Below are positions 37,115 to 49,241 of a stretch of DNA of 64,000 bases, piece by piece; within the stretch, counting starts at the first letter, position 1, and the number at the start of each line of letters is the position of its first letter. The DNA lies in contig CAJJDN010000025.1 of assembly GCA_905182985.1 (NCBI GenBank), forward strand, positions 1 to 64,000. Direction: 5' to 3'. The position numbers and the translations under genes are program-made. The notes beneath the pieces are model-generated. The model saw nothing but the letters and a program-made list of their open reading frames with translations, was not told the DNA's origin and did no database searches. This stretch comes from Paramecium sonneborni. Its lineage: Eukaryota; Ciliophora; Oligohymenophorea; Peniculida; Parameciidae.

Positions 37115-38114
37115 TCAATAATTTTAAGGTGATAATTTAGTTTTTGATATCTCGATTATTTCTTTATTAGTTTTGATTATTTTTTAATTATGCTGACTTG
37201 ATGATAAATTAGTCTAAATTTAGAAAGATTTTTTGTATAATTAATTTAGACGATTTTCAGAACATGAAAAGTAAGATCCTTCTTGGCTAATGAGATTTTG
37301 AATTTGATCAGATTTTTAAATGTCTTATTCTTTTTCAAAATTGTCTGAAAGTTGAGGTTATGAAAATGGCTTATATTATCTTCTAGATAAGGTACTATGT
37401 TACTTTTATAACAATTTTAGAACATTTTCATTATCCTTAAGTAAGTAAATTTCATACTTTAGTATTTTGATGAAGGTTTATTCTTGTTTTAAGAATAACA
37501 CTTTATTTTATCTTACTTTATAATGATTTAATTTCTTTATCATCTACACTGAGTAAATATAATTCCTTTTCTTAATATTAATCATCTGGTTCAATAGAGC
37601 TCAAAAATCGTTAAGTTCTATTAGAATAATGACCAGCTTCTTTTGTATAATTTCTTGAATTAAAATACTTTTTTTCAGAATTAAAATTGGTTATTCTGGA
37701 ATTTCGATTCATTTTAAATTGTACTGCATCTCGACGCTATACTGAAATCTCTTTAATTTTTAGTTATAGAGGATCTACTCTTCTTTATTCTAGATTTTTT
37801 GCTAAATGTTTTGGCGATGATTTTGCTTTTGGAGCAAACATACTCATAACCATTTACATCTATAATCTTTAATCAGCTGCTTAATCTTCTTTTTTATTCC
37901 TGTATCTCTAAATCATCTTTCTAAATATATGAGCATATTTTGTGATTTTAGATAGATCATTAGCTTGTCTAATCTATTGTCTTCTATCAATAATTGAGTC
38001 AATTAACTTAAGTCTATCATGGTAATTATCAAGAGATTCTACAGCATTTTTTATCTATGCTCTTGAAAAAACATCAGATATTTGGTTATATGTATTAGCT
38101 AATTTTTTATTCAT
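37115..38114 (-). CDS. Basic hypothetical protein, 325 aa
   Basis: 326 codons after a 22-base intron. The N-terminal 90 residues are helical and charged (SQIKNAVESLDNYHDRLKL-like helix, then RRQQIRQANDLSKITKYAH). The middle is very basic (QRRDAVQFKMNRNSRITNF) and the C-terminal third is Ser/Gln-rich. No signal peptide, membrane segment or known motif. Nothing allows a functional call. Start is the first in-frame ATG, 300 bp from the divergent channel gene. Confidence 0.6.
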
Positions 38115-38415
38115 TATATTGTTTGAGTAGATATAATTTAATCAAGTAATTGATTCTTCAAATAAATATAATTAATAAATAGGAATAGAAATCAAACAAA
38201 TTTATATTAATCAGTTATCAAAAATATATAAGTCTATACTTTTAAGTATTTTTTAATGTTTTTATAAAGATTTTTAAAAATGATTGTTTTACAAAATGGT
38301 TGTTTTTCATTTATTTTTACATGGCTTGTTTATGTAATCATTTGATTAGATAAAAATCAAAATTAAATATATAGTATTATTATCAATAATCAATTATGTT
38401 TGTTTTAATTATATT
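38115..38415. other. 301-bp divergent spacer
   Basis: A/T-rich DNA between the divergent starts of the hypothetical gene at 38114 and the TMEM63-like gene. It presumably carries both promoters. No motif identified. Confidence 0.5.
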
Positions 38416-41032
38416 ATGTTCAATATACTTAATGCAAAATCAATATTAGTATAAAAAAAGTTTGAAGATCATTATGACGCATTTAAAAGGCCACCTGATT
38501 TTATATTTGCTGAAAGACATGGAGTATTATAAACATTGAATTTAGTAAGCTTCTAGATTTGCAGTAGCTGAAAATGAAAAAGTTTAATTATGTGCTTGTT
38601 GTGGAATGCCTATCCAAAATCAACAATTATCTTTATGTTGTAATAAAAAGGATATCAATTTCAATGGTGCTGGAATTCCATTATACTTTGAGTTTATATA
38701 ATTTGCAGCCGTTTTGCTTGTTACTTTAGGGTATTTATGGATATTTTTATAGATTGATATCTGGAATATATAATATTATTACAAATTATTAAGGGAACAT
38801 TTGTGAACAATATTCTAATACATGCTATTTGAATTTCTATAATAAATACGCTTTATCTAATAAGGCTAAGTAAAAAAATATTTATTATTTAAGTGAATAG
38901 GATATTACACTTAATGTCTTAGATTTAATTTCGACTATTGTTATTATTGGATTTACAATTTATTATAGAAGATGGATGAATTTAACTGCAATTGAAGTTG
39001 ATAACTCAATAGTCACAATATCAGATTATTCTATTTAAGTTAGTAATTTACCTTTAGATGCAACAGAACAAGAAATTCAAGAATTTTTTAGTATAATTGA
39101 AAAAAAAGGTGTTGAAAAATAATTAGAAATTAAAAAAATTTGTTTAGGATATAACATAATGCAATACACTAATTTAGTTAATGAAAAATTAACTAAAGAA
39201 ATATAAATTAGTAATTTGATTGCATTGTATTACTTATTTCTTTATTGTAGGGAATAAAAAGGAAAGTTAAAAGATAAATTATAAAAAGAAGTACTTGAAT
39301 AAGAAATAGCTGCAATTAATAATGAAATTGATAACTTTCATTAGGTTTTTGATTAAAAGTTTTTATTTAGTGGAGTAGTTTTTATTACATTTAACACAAG
39401 CGTATTTATTTGATTATATATTCAGTAAGAAGCATAAGAATGTCGAAAATATCATAATTAAACAAAGATACAGTTATTATTCCATTAGCTATATTATTGT
39501 TTTAAAAGAAAGCAATAATTAATAAAATTTAAAGGAAAAACACCATATGTAGTAAGAGCACCTGAACCTGGTGATATAATGTGGGAAAATTTAGGAGAAA
39601 AACCTTGGAAATAAATCTCTAATTAAACATGGACAAATTTAGCAACATTTTTAATATTGGGAATTTGTTTTGGAGCAATATTAGGTATTTCTATAGGATA
39701 AAATTAATTAAATAAGAGTGAAACAAAAAATACTTATAAATCAGTAGCATTATTAATTACAATTTTGGGTTTAATTGCTTCATTAATTATTTCACTTCTT
39801 AATATAATTATGGCATTCACAATAAAGAAATTAGTTTTTTATGAAAGACCTTATACATAAACAGATTTTAATATAAGTTATGCAAATAAATTAGGAATAG
39901 TATTTTTTAATTATTTATTTTAGTCTTAATTTATTAATACAGCAATTATACCATTATTAGTTAATCTGGCATTATAAGATGAAGAATTATTAGTAAGTTT
40001 ATGGAAAAATGGAGGATTTAATTCTGATATAATACTTATTTTAATAATGAATGCTATATTTCCTTGGGTTATTAATCTTTTTGATCCATTTTATATATGG
40101 AAATTAATTTAAAGAATAAGAATTAAAAGTTAAGGAACTCGCTGCACATTGACTTAAAGAGAAGCTAATATAATTTTTGAAGGAACTTAAAATGATTTAT
40201 CTGAGAAATATGCTACTATTGTTAAAGCTTTAATGTTGACTTTCTTTTATGCTTAATTATTGCCTATAGGAATACCTATAGCTTTGGTATTTTTATTAAT
40301 TACGTATTGGGTGGAGAAATATTTATTATTAAAAAGATAATCAAGAAATGCTCCATTAGGTAAGTAATTAGCAGAAGAAATGATAGATTTATATATTGAA
40401 TTAACTCTATTACTTTTTGCAGCAGGAAATTGTATTTGGTAGAAAATTGTAGTAGGAGAAATTAATCTTATAGTTTGGATATAATTAGCTGTGGCAGGAT
40501 TTTAATTTCTTATTCCTATTGATTGGATATTTGAATGGTTTGTTAAGTTTAAAGAAGCAGAAACTAAAGAAACTTATTAATAAAAAAAGGCTTAATTATG
40601 GGATGTAATTTATTATTATAAAAATAGGATTATTCAAAACGAAATCCTGTAACTTAATAAAAAAGTATTGAGGAATGGATTAAGGAATAAGGAGGAGAAT
40701 AAAATTAAAAAGTTTAAGGATTCTTATAAAAGCTAGAAATTAAATATTAACATGATATTACAGAAGCTTAGCATAAATTAATTAAAAAAATTGTACCTTA
40801 AGATCTAATTAATGTATTTAATTCAGCATATTAAAAGACACATTATGAAATTAGAAAAAATCAAATTTAACCAAATAATCTAGAAGAACCTTTATTATAA
40901 AAATAATAAGGAATGAATACAAAAAAACTATATATTCGCTAATCAGAATCTATAAATATTTAGAAACGAGAGACTGAATTTGTACTCAATAAACCAGATA
41001 TTAAATAAACTGAATCTTTTACATATGATTGA
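38416..41032 (+). CDS. TMEM63/CSC1 (DUF221) osmosensitive cation channel-like protein
   Basis: About 841 aa with introns of 22, 22, 24 and 23 bases (a further 24-base intron near 39220-39245 is possible). Order of parts: an N-terminal segment with a CACCGM cysteine cluster, one TM helix near residue 95, another near 165, the cytosolic PHM7-type domain opening SDYSIQVSNLPLDATEQEIQ (an RRM-like fold), the hallmark APEPGDIMWENLGEKPW near residue 360, then at least eight TM helices (LATFLILGICFGAILGI; VALLITILGLIASLIISLL; INTAIIPLLVNLAL; LLLFAAGNCIWQ). CSC1/TMEM63 proteins are mechanically or osmotically gated cation channels. The long cytosolic tail is Gln-rich. In a freshwater ciliate a role in osmoregulation is a reasonable inference. 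Confidence 0.88.
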
Positions 41033-41057
41033 ATAATTCTATATAAATTCAATATCA

Positions 41058-42653
41058 TCATTTTAATCCTTATGAAAATGTAGGGGATGTGTACTTTTTA
41101 GATTTTTTTGGTTAACCCATCTAATTTGATTAAGAAGCATACTCTAAAGTCATCATTTAGGCAGGCTAGCTTTATTTCTATAAAGTCTAATTGAATAATT
41201 ATTAAGATTAAGATTAAGGTGAATCATCAAATATTTTATATTTTCTAATTTGACTAGTACTAGTTCCCATTTTATCAATTGTTTGATCCAATTTTTTTAC
41301 AGGATATAAATATTATTATAATAAATCCTCTTATGGATCATAAGGTACCTCTGCTAAATGCATTGTTTATACTTATTATACGTTTTGATGTATAACAGAA
41401 TTTTCTTGTTTCTTATTACTTATTTAAACTTTGTTTTGATTAGAAGGTAGATTTTATTTGAAGAATTCTTATTTATTAGAATTAGAAGGTCTTAAATATT
41501 TATCCAACATATTCTCTTAATAATTTACATTTTATTAAGGAGAATGAAATATCTAATCTTATAAAACAGTTTGATATGGACTTAAATAGTTCTATGATTA
41601 AACTGATTGTAATTTCTAATCTTAATCAATTTATTATTCTTGTATTCTTGGATCAGGAGAACTAAATCTATTCTAAAATTCATTCTGTCCATTCATCTAT
41701 AATCTTTTTCCTGTAAAAAATTCATAATTTGAGATCCCACCTTAAACTATTGGTTCAATAAAAGGACTCTTTTCTTAATAATTATTTTCTATTTCTAATT
41801 GTTTTGATTGTGGATGATCTATATAAACTTAAGGAATTTCAGGAACAAATAGATTATTTTATTTAAATATTTCTGGTATTTATTATTGATTAGTCTCAAT
41901 TAATTTATAATCAGGCTATCTATTAATTAATATTGAAAATGGAATTAATGGACAATATTTTATAAATTATTAACAAGAGATGATTACTTCATTGCATCTT
42001 ATCCTCTTCTTTAAAAATTAAATGTCTTAATTACTAAAAACGTACTCTTAAGATTTCATAAAATTAATTAAGCTTAAATTATATTATAATAAATACTTAA
42101 AATTAGGTATTTAATGACTAAAGTCTTAAACTAAAGTACAAAATTTCAAACCAGTTTCCTTATGTTTTTCAAATAAAATCATTCTTATTGGTTCAGCTTA
42201 ACGAAAGAATGTTATTTCTATTTTTAATAATCGTTAAAATATTTAGAGTAGATCTTTAACAATTTATTAATTGACATTATTATGTATTTGAGTATCTAAA
42301 CAAGTATCCTAGGGACAAATTAATTAATAAAAATCATCCCAACTAATTTAATTGTTATTGCTTGAGTACAATTAAAATATGTACTCTAATTCTTTTTCAT
42401 TTATGCTCATCATAAAATTGCTGAATAAAGAATGAGAATTACCTAAATAAATTCTAGATATCGTCCTTATTTATTCCTTAAGGGTTTGTTGCTAATTGAT
42501 TATAAATTGTTCTAGCTTGAAAATGTGGTGTTATGCTCATATTAATTCTTTACTCTTCTAACTGATATGATTATCTTCTTTTACTTTAGCTTCATAATAA
42601 CAAGTCATCTTAATTAAAGTAGCTATATCAGAAAGATGTTCTGGTGATAACAT
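41058..42653 (-). CDS. Hypothetical Gln-rich protein with EF-hand-like N-terminus, 516 aa
   Basis: 517 codons after introns of 23 and 22 bases. Residues about 35-100 (TNPQGINKDDIQNLFSNFMM then INEKELEYIFQLYSSNNNQIS followed by WDDFYQLI) look like a pair of EF-hand-type helix-loop-helix units. The second loop S-S-N-N-N-Q-I-S-W-D-D keeps the spacing but lacks the first Asp, so calcium binding is doubtful. Residues 100-260 are helical, and the C-terminal half is Gln/Ser/Pro-rich and disordered. It converges on the TMEM63-like gene with 25 bp between stops. Calling it EF-hand-like is tentative. Confidence 0.55.
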
Positions 42654-42995
42654 TTTATTTTAATAATTTATATTTAGATAACCACCGTCATGTTTTTTTC
42701 TTCTTTTTACATCAAACAATTTTGGAAGATAATATAGTCTTTATCTATATACAAATTTGCATAAAATGCTGAATATGAGATTGTAATAAATATTTTTAAT
42801 TCTTCTTTCTTTTCAGTTATTTAATTTTTAGAATTAGTTTCAGAAAAAAAAACAAATTCTAATATAAAACTATTGAGAAGATATAATATTAATGAATCTT
42901 AAAATAAAATGATGATTCTGTATAGGTTTTGATTGGTTTTAAATTAATGATGAAAAGAATCGCTAATTTTATTTAATATATTTAGAAATATATAT
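42654..42995. other. 342-bp divergent spacer
   Basis: A/T-rich sequence between the divergent starts at 42653 and 42996. No motif identified. Confidence 0.5.
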
Positions 42996-45900
42996 ATGAA
43001 TCATTAATTTTCTTCTTATTATGGATCACAGACAACAAGGAGTAGATTAAGATCTAATAGTCCTAATTAATTGAAAAATTTAGAGTTTATTATTAAATCA
43101 ACACAGTAAAAATATAAGTCTTAATAAACAACACCTCTAAAAAGTTCAAAAATTGTTGAGCCTATAAAAACTTAAAATTTCGATATCTTCAGCACTAAAT
43201 CTGAAATCAGAAAATTAAGAGTGTAAAGTATGCGAAGTCAATCTTAAATTGATAATAAAATATTATGGAATTAAGTATAAGATTAATTGGAAAGAAAATT
43301 AGGAACTTGTTCTGAATTTGAAAAATTGAGAAACAATTCAATTTATAGAAAATTGAGAGAAATGAAGCTATAAGAAAATGAAGAGAAAAGATTATTGCAA
43401 GAGAGATAAATCTAAAAGGAATTATCAAAAAAGACTAAGTTAATTGGTGAACAGAAATTATAGAAATAAATAGAGACAAAAAGATAAAATAAATTTCAAT
43501 TATCTACTATTGTTAATGCATTAACATTAATTTAAATACATTCAAAAACATATTCTATGAAATTAGCTAAATTAATAGCAAAAAATTATTTAAATATATT
43601 AGATTATAATAATTACATGGAATAGAAAAGATTAAATGATAATTAATCCAGTTAAAATACCCCAAAGACTCCAAATTTAGGAAAAGAGTAAATATTAGAA
43701 ATTTAAGATTTAGTTAATGGAGGAATACATTAGATAATAATTGAAAATAAAATTAAGAAACATAGAGAATAACTAAAAGCAAGTGAAATATTCTCTGAAG
43801 ATGTTTTAAGAAGAGTAAGACTCTTGTAAAGTTGTTTTCATTTAAAAGTATTTAGTAAAAAGAGTAAATCTCATAAATACAGAAGATAATAGGTTTATGG
43901 TGTTCCTAGTACAAGAGTAAAAGCCTAGACTCGTAGATTAGGTGATATTAAATTTATGAATTAATATTCACCAAAATCAAATAAACCTGGAGCAATGATT
44001 AATTTTAATAATGAATTAAAATAACCAAAAAAATCATTAAGACTTTTTAGAAGTTTAACCAAAGGTTCATTGACAACATAAAAAAGCTTATTTTTTAATA
44101 GGTAAAATACAAATGAATTCTTATTGAAAGGAGTTTAGATGCTCCATTATCCAATCATTAAATATATATCAATTTTTTACAAAAATATGGTCGTTTGGTC
44201 AATCTCTTATAAAGATATAACTTTAGATAAATCTTGCATAGTATTATTTTTTAAAGGAGAAGGAAAATATAAGTATAGATATCGTTTAGATGTACCAATA
44301 GGTCAAAATCCTATGATTAATTATAATGAAAATTGTTTAACTGTTTGGCCAACTGTCAGAGATTATTTAATTAGTTATCTTCATATGAAAGGATAATTAG
44401 CTTTACTTGATCATAAATAATTACCTACTGCTTAAATTTATAAATTAAATTTTATAAAAGGTTTAACTGATAGATCTAGAATGAAAATTACTAGTTTAGA
44501 TATTCATGGTATTACTGAGACTAAAAAAATACTTGATTATTTATAAAAATCTCAAATTGTTAAAATTAGAAAAGTATTTGGTACTGTTTATGAATTACTT
44601 CCTCAATTCATTGAAGTCAATAAATATGGATAAAAGAAATAATACATAGTAAATTTACCTTTTGTTCACAATATTGTTTTATAACTTAGAATGTTTGAGG
44701 AATAACTTTTATTATAAAAAAGAAGTTTAGTGGATGTTGAATAAAATTTAATTGAAAGATATTCATCCTTTCTATATGGAAATACTGATTATATAAATTA
44801 GATTTTAAATTTTAGATTTATTCACAATAATCCTGAATTTTTTAAAGATTAAATGTTGAAAGATATACAATTACTTGAGGAGAAATCTATTTATATTTAA
44901 TCAGCTACATTAAAATTAAGTGATATCTTATAAGTTGAAAGTAATACTGATCATATTTCTTATGGTAGTTATTGTCTATTAAGTATATTTTTAACAATTA
45001 ATTGTAAAATTAATTTAAAATTATTACTCTTAGATGTTTCTGATAAATCTATGTATAACAATCTATCTGACACTGTTAATTTATTTGAATATATTTGTAA
45101 AAAAAGAAATTAATTACAATTAATTTTTAAATAAGAATATTTTCAATTTTAAATTAAAGTAACTTTTCATGAAAGAGATGAAGCAGGTTATAATAGAGAG
45201 GTCTATTAAAAAAATTTATTTGCTGAAAAAAAAGATAGATAAATTAATTAATTAATTTTAAGTGTGAATGAGTGGTTAAAATTATGTAAAGCAATTAAAA
45301 GCAATAATTAAGTAGAAGATTCTGAATAATTTTTTGATTTTAATAAATTAGTAAAATCTATTTTGTTAGAATAACAATTTTACTCTAGAATAGCTGAAGA
45401 AACTTTAAAGTCTGTCTTTTGCATAAGCTTAAAAAATGAATAAGTTATGTTAAAAGCTTCATATAAACATATTTTATCTGTTTCATATAATTTTATTGAA
45501 CAATTAGATCATTACAATTTTTCAAAGAATCTTGGATATGTACATAAATATAGTATATATCCAACAGAATACCATGATATTAAATAAATTAAATAAGAAT
45601 AAAAAAAATTAACATTTACTTCAAAAGATGCTAAATAATTTAATAAATAATTTAAATAAATAAATACAGCTGAAATCAAATTAACAAATACTAATACCAA
45701 AATTTCACTTATTGTTGATTACTAATATGAATATCACATTTCTTAGAGTATGCCTATTGATTGTAATTAACTTTAATTAATAAGTTATAGTTCCTTTAAA
45801 AGAAATTATTTAACTTATTATATTGTAACTAATCGAGAGAGCACAAAAATTATAATATAAAAATTATTTAAATCTCCTATTATAATTAAAATTGAAGATC

Positions 45901-48272
45901 CAGATTTGATCTTTTAAATTTTAAATTGTCAAAATCTAACATCTAAATAACTTTCATAAGAATTACTTGGATGCATACATTAAATTTAAAAGAAGAATAG
46001 CTTTTTGACAAATAATATGCAATTTTTTATTTAAAACAATAAACACCCATTACCTAGTTATAAATAAATAAAATTTATGCTGATTAACGATTCCAATAAA
46101 TTATTAAATTATTTAGATAGATTGAGCTTTATGTTTTTATTTAAATAAAACTTTAGTGGATCTTAAATTTTAGTAAATGCTAAAATTTATTTTATTTGTA
46201 AAGATTTTCATACAAGATTTGATGAAAAGATCTTTTATTTTCATTCTGAAGATTTATTTTTAGGATTAGAAATCCAAGAATTTAAGTCAAAGCTAAAAAA
46301 ATATATTATTATTCTAAATAAATTTGATTTAGAAAAGCTTTTTGATATTAAAGGGTATTTAGATATATCAACCGTACATTTTTGGTGTAAAACAATTATA
46401 AATAATTTATCTTTTGATAAATAAAATATATATAGATTACCATATTTGTAAAATTTGAATCATTACATAATTCCAAAACTTGATGATGAAGAAGAATCTC
46501 ATAGATTAAAGGCTTAAAGAAGTATGACTAATGATTATAAGAATGATGAATAAAACACAGTTTGTAAATAATTTCTTTAACCTTAAATTAAATTATTCAG
46601 AGTAATAGGTCATTATGTTATGAAATATTTTCTTATGAAGTCATCAAAAAAATTTAAACTAACAACTCGTTTACAATAATAATATCATAATGAATATGAA
46701 TCTATTAGTATTGAATTTGTTGTCATTACTATATAAGCTCATAATATTTTTGATATGTTTAGAATAATATATTATTTTCCTAAAAGCAAAAGAAGATTAA
46801 TGACTCATATTTCAATATTGCAATTTTAAGAAATGGATTTTAGAGATAACTTAATTTTTGATTTACTTGATTTCAATGAATATAAAAATTATTAGGATAT
46901 TGAAATCTATGTAAAATCATAGAAAAGTGGAATACATTTCAAACATTCTATTTAATTAGATAAATAAGTTTTAACAAGAATTAAATTTATGAAGTAATCA
47001 GTAGATATTTAAAATCCTTTTTAATTTGCTTTTAAAAAAAGCACAAATAATTTTCTAAAGGTTAGTGATGATTTAATTACCAAAAATAGATACTTATTAT
47101 CATAAATCAAATAAAATTAATAGCTTTCGGATAAAGTTATTAAGTTTATGTTATTTACTCGAAAATTGAATAAAGATTTACAATTTGAATTGTAGAATAA
47201 ATTAATAGAAATCAAGATTTGGGAACTTTTGCTTAATTAAGTATTTGAGTTAAAATTTAACAATTTTAAATCAATAAATAATTATATCCATTTAATAGAT
47301 AGAATTATCTAGACTTTTGATTAAAAGAAACGAAATTAAGTTAAAATAATTGGCAAAGAATATTTGTTGAAAAAATAATCTAGTGGTTCTTTAAAAAATA
47401 ATTATACTGTTTAGTCTAATGTGACTTAACTATACACTAGACTAATACTCACACATAATATCAAAGTTACAGAAAAATTTAATTTTCCTGACACTGATAT
47501 TAATTTAAATATTGGATTTTTATAATATCCATTATTAGAATTCATATGTAGTTAAGAAATTAAATTAGAAAGATTAGGAAATGCTTATTTAGAATGTTTC
47601 ATTGAACAAATCAAGAAGACATAATAAAATTAACAAGTTTTTAATCCTCAATAATTAATATCATATTCATAATCATCAGATTATAATATCTATTTGAGAT
47701 ACTATTGTTTATAAAATTTAAAATACAAAGATATCAGATTAAATATGAGAGAATTATTGAACTTATTTATAGCTGATGGATTTTTCAAAAGTAAAACTAA
47801 TTATATGAATAGTAGATTAAGCTAATCAGACATATAGAATATGTGTTATTATTTAGTATAAAAAATACGAGACCAAAACTACTTAAACTTGTCTTCACTT
47901 GTTTTACTAAAAAAAGAAAGAAAGTTTTCTTTGGCATCGTAGATTTTATTAGAAACACAAGATTCGTTGATTCCTAATTAAAATAATTCGACTTTGCTTT
48001 TCGATGAAGGCTATCTTTATACAAAAGCAATAAAAGGAAATAAATGTTTTGATATTCTTTAATTGTAGATCTTTCCTTCAACAAAAAAAATTATTGTTAA
48101 TTTGAGTGATAGTAAAGCTGTATTATTTTAACAAAAAATTTATACCTTTTAGGAAGCTGATTAATTAGCAACTCATTTTCTTATTCTATTCAAATCTAAA
48201 TATGTACAATAGGCTTTATAACGTCTTGCATAAGCTTTAGAGTACAAATTAATTCAATTACAAAAAGTATGA
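42996..48272 (+). CDS. Very large intronless orphan protein, 1758 aa
   Basis: One uninterrupted frame of 1759 codons. The 5277 bases contain no in-frame TGA and need no intron. Residues 1-120 are Ser/Gln/Lys-rich; 120-180 form a charged coiled coil (KLREMKLQENEEKRLLQERQ). From about 260 a basic patch (LLQSCFHLKVFSKKSKSHKY) leads into a long series of globular-looking segments with many Phe, Ile and Tyr, for example SISYKDITLDKSCIVLFFKGE and DYLISYLHMKGQLALLDHK. No Walker, kinase, protease, WD or membrane motif was seen. The regular hydrophobic pattern suggests repeated beta-rich modules, as in large cortical or ciliary scaffolds, but I do not recognise the family. Neighbour genes of this size carry several introns, so its lack of introns is unusual. 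Confidence 0.85.
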
Positions 48273-48469
48273 AAATATTTTATAGTACAAATATATGAAG
48301 CATTTTTTCTAACAAATTATTAAACATATAATTTTTGTATCAAAACAAGCATGGATTTCTTAAAATATATAGACTGTCTAATTTGATGAAAGCTGTATTT
48401 CTAATTTATTTTTTTTTTATTTTCTTAAATATTATTATTATTATTAAGAAAAAATTTAATAATAAATTT

Positions 48470-48878
48470 ATGGAACCTAGATTTTAGAAAAGTCTAAAGA
48501 AGGAGTAACCATATTTTGGAAGAAAATTATTCCAGATACAAATGTCAAATTACTTTTATGTAAGGAAAGAGTTATTGCCTTAATAATATTTACAAGAAAC
48601 ATTTTTTTTAGTTGTATCTAATGCAGCATTACTAACTTGGTACTTTAGTAAATCAATTTCAAAAGTTATTTGTATTTTTCATTAATGATATAGTGGCTAC
48701 TTGTTATGCTTCATTTACTGTAATGGCATATGGTTAACATATTGAATTCAATAAATCCTTAAAATTTGATTTACCACAATCTATATTTACACGATTATTG
48801 TATAGAGAAAAGTTTAATGAAAAGTAATTTGATTATCTAAACTAAAACTTTGTAAAAAGATTTTAATTATCAGAATGA
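48470..48878 (+). CDS. Small two-helix membrane protein, 128 aa
   Basis: 129 codons after a 22-base intron. Two hydrophobic segments lie close together, ETFFLVVSNAALLTWYF and KVILATCYASFTVMAYG, separated by KSIS, forming a hairpin. The N-terminus is basic (RFQKSLKKEQPYFGRK) and the C-terminus hydrophilic. Ciliate mitochondrial respiratory complexes contain many such lineage-specific small membrane subunits, which is one possibility, but there is no motif to confirm it. Confidence 0.6.
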
Positions 48879-49241
48879 TGTATTTAAACTGATTTTTATA
48901 ATATAAGAGATTGAAATAATTAATAATAATTATTAAACCTATCTCAAATTTATAATTTTATGTATAAATTTATTAAGGATTTGAGTTTCAATTTTTGAAA
49001 TTTTTTAATACATTTTTTGAATAAATTTAATATTATTAAGACATACTCAATTATTGGGTTCTCTTTATTTGATCAAATAAAGGATTTGTTATTTTTAGAT
49101 TAATCTGTTTTTTTTTACCATCTTATAATAAATTAATTTTGACAAAAAAATTTAATATAATTATTTTCTGATAAAATAGAATAATAGGAATACATAAATC
49201 TTGATCAAAATAAAAATATCATTTATTTTCACAATATATTT
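48879..49241. other. 363-bp spacer, nothing recognised
   Basis: A/T-rich sequence between two plus-strand genes. It contains short open stretches but none with coding character. Confidence 0.5.
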
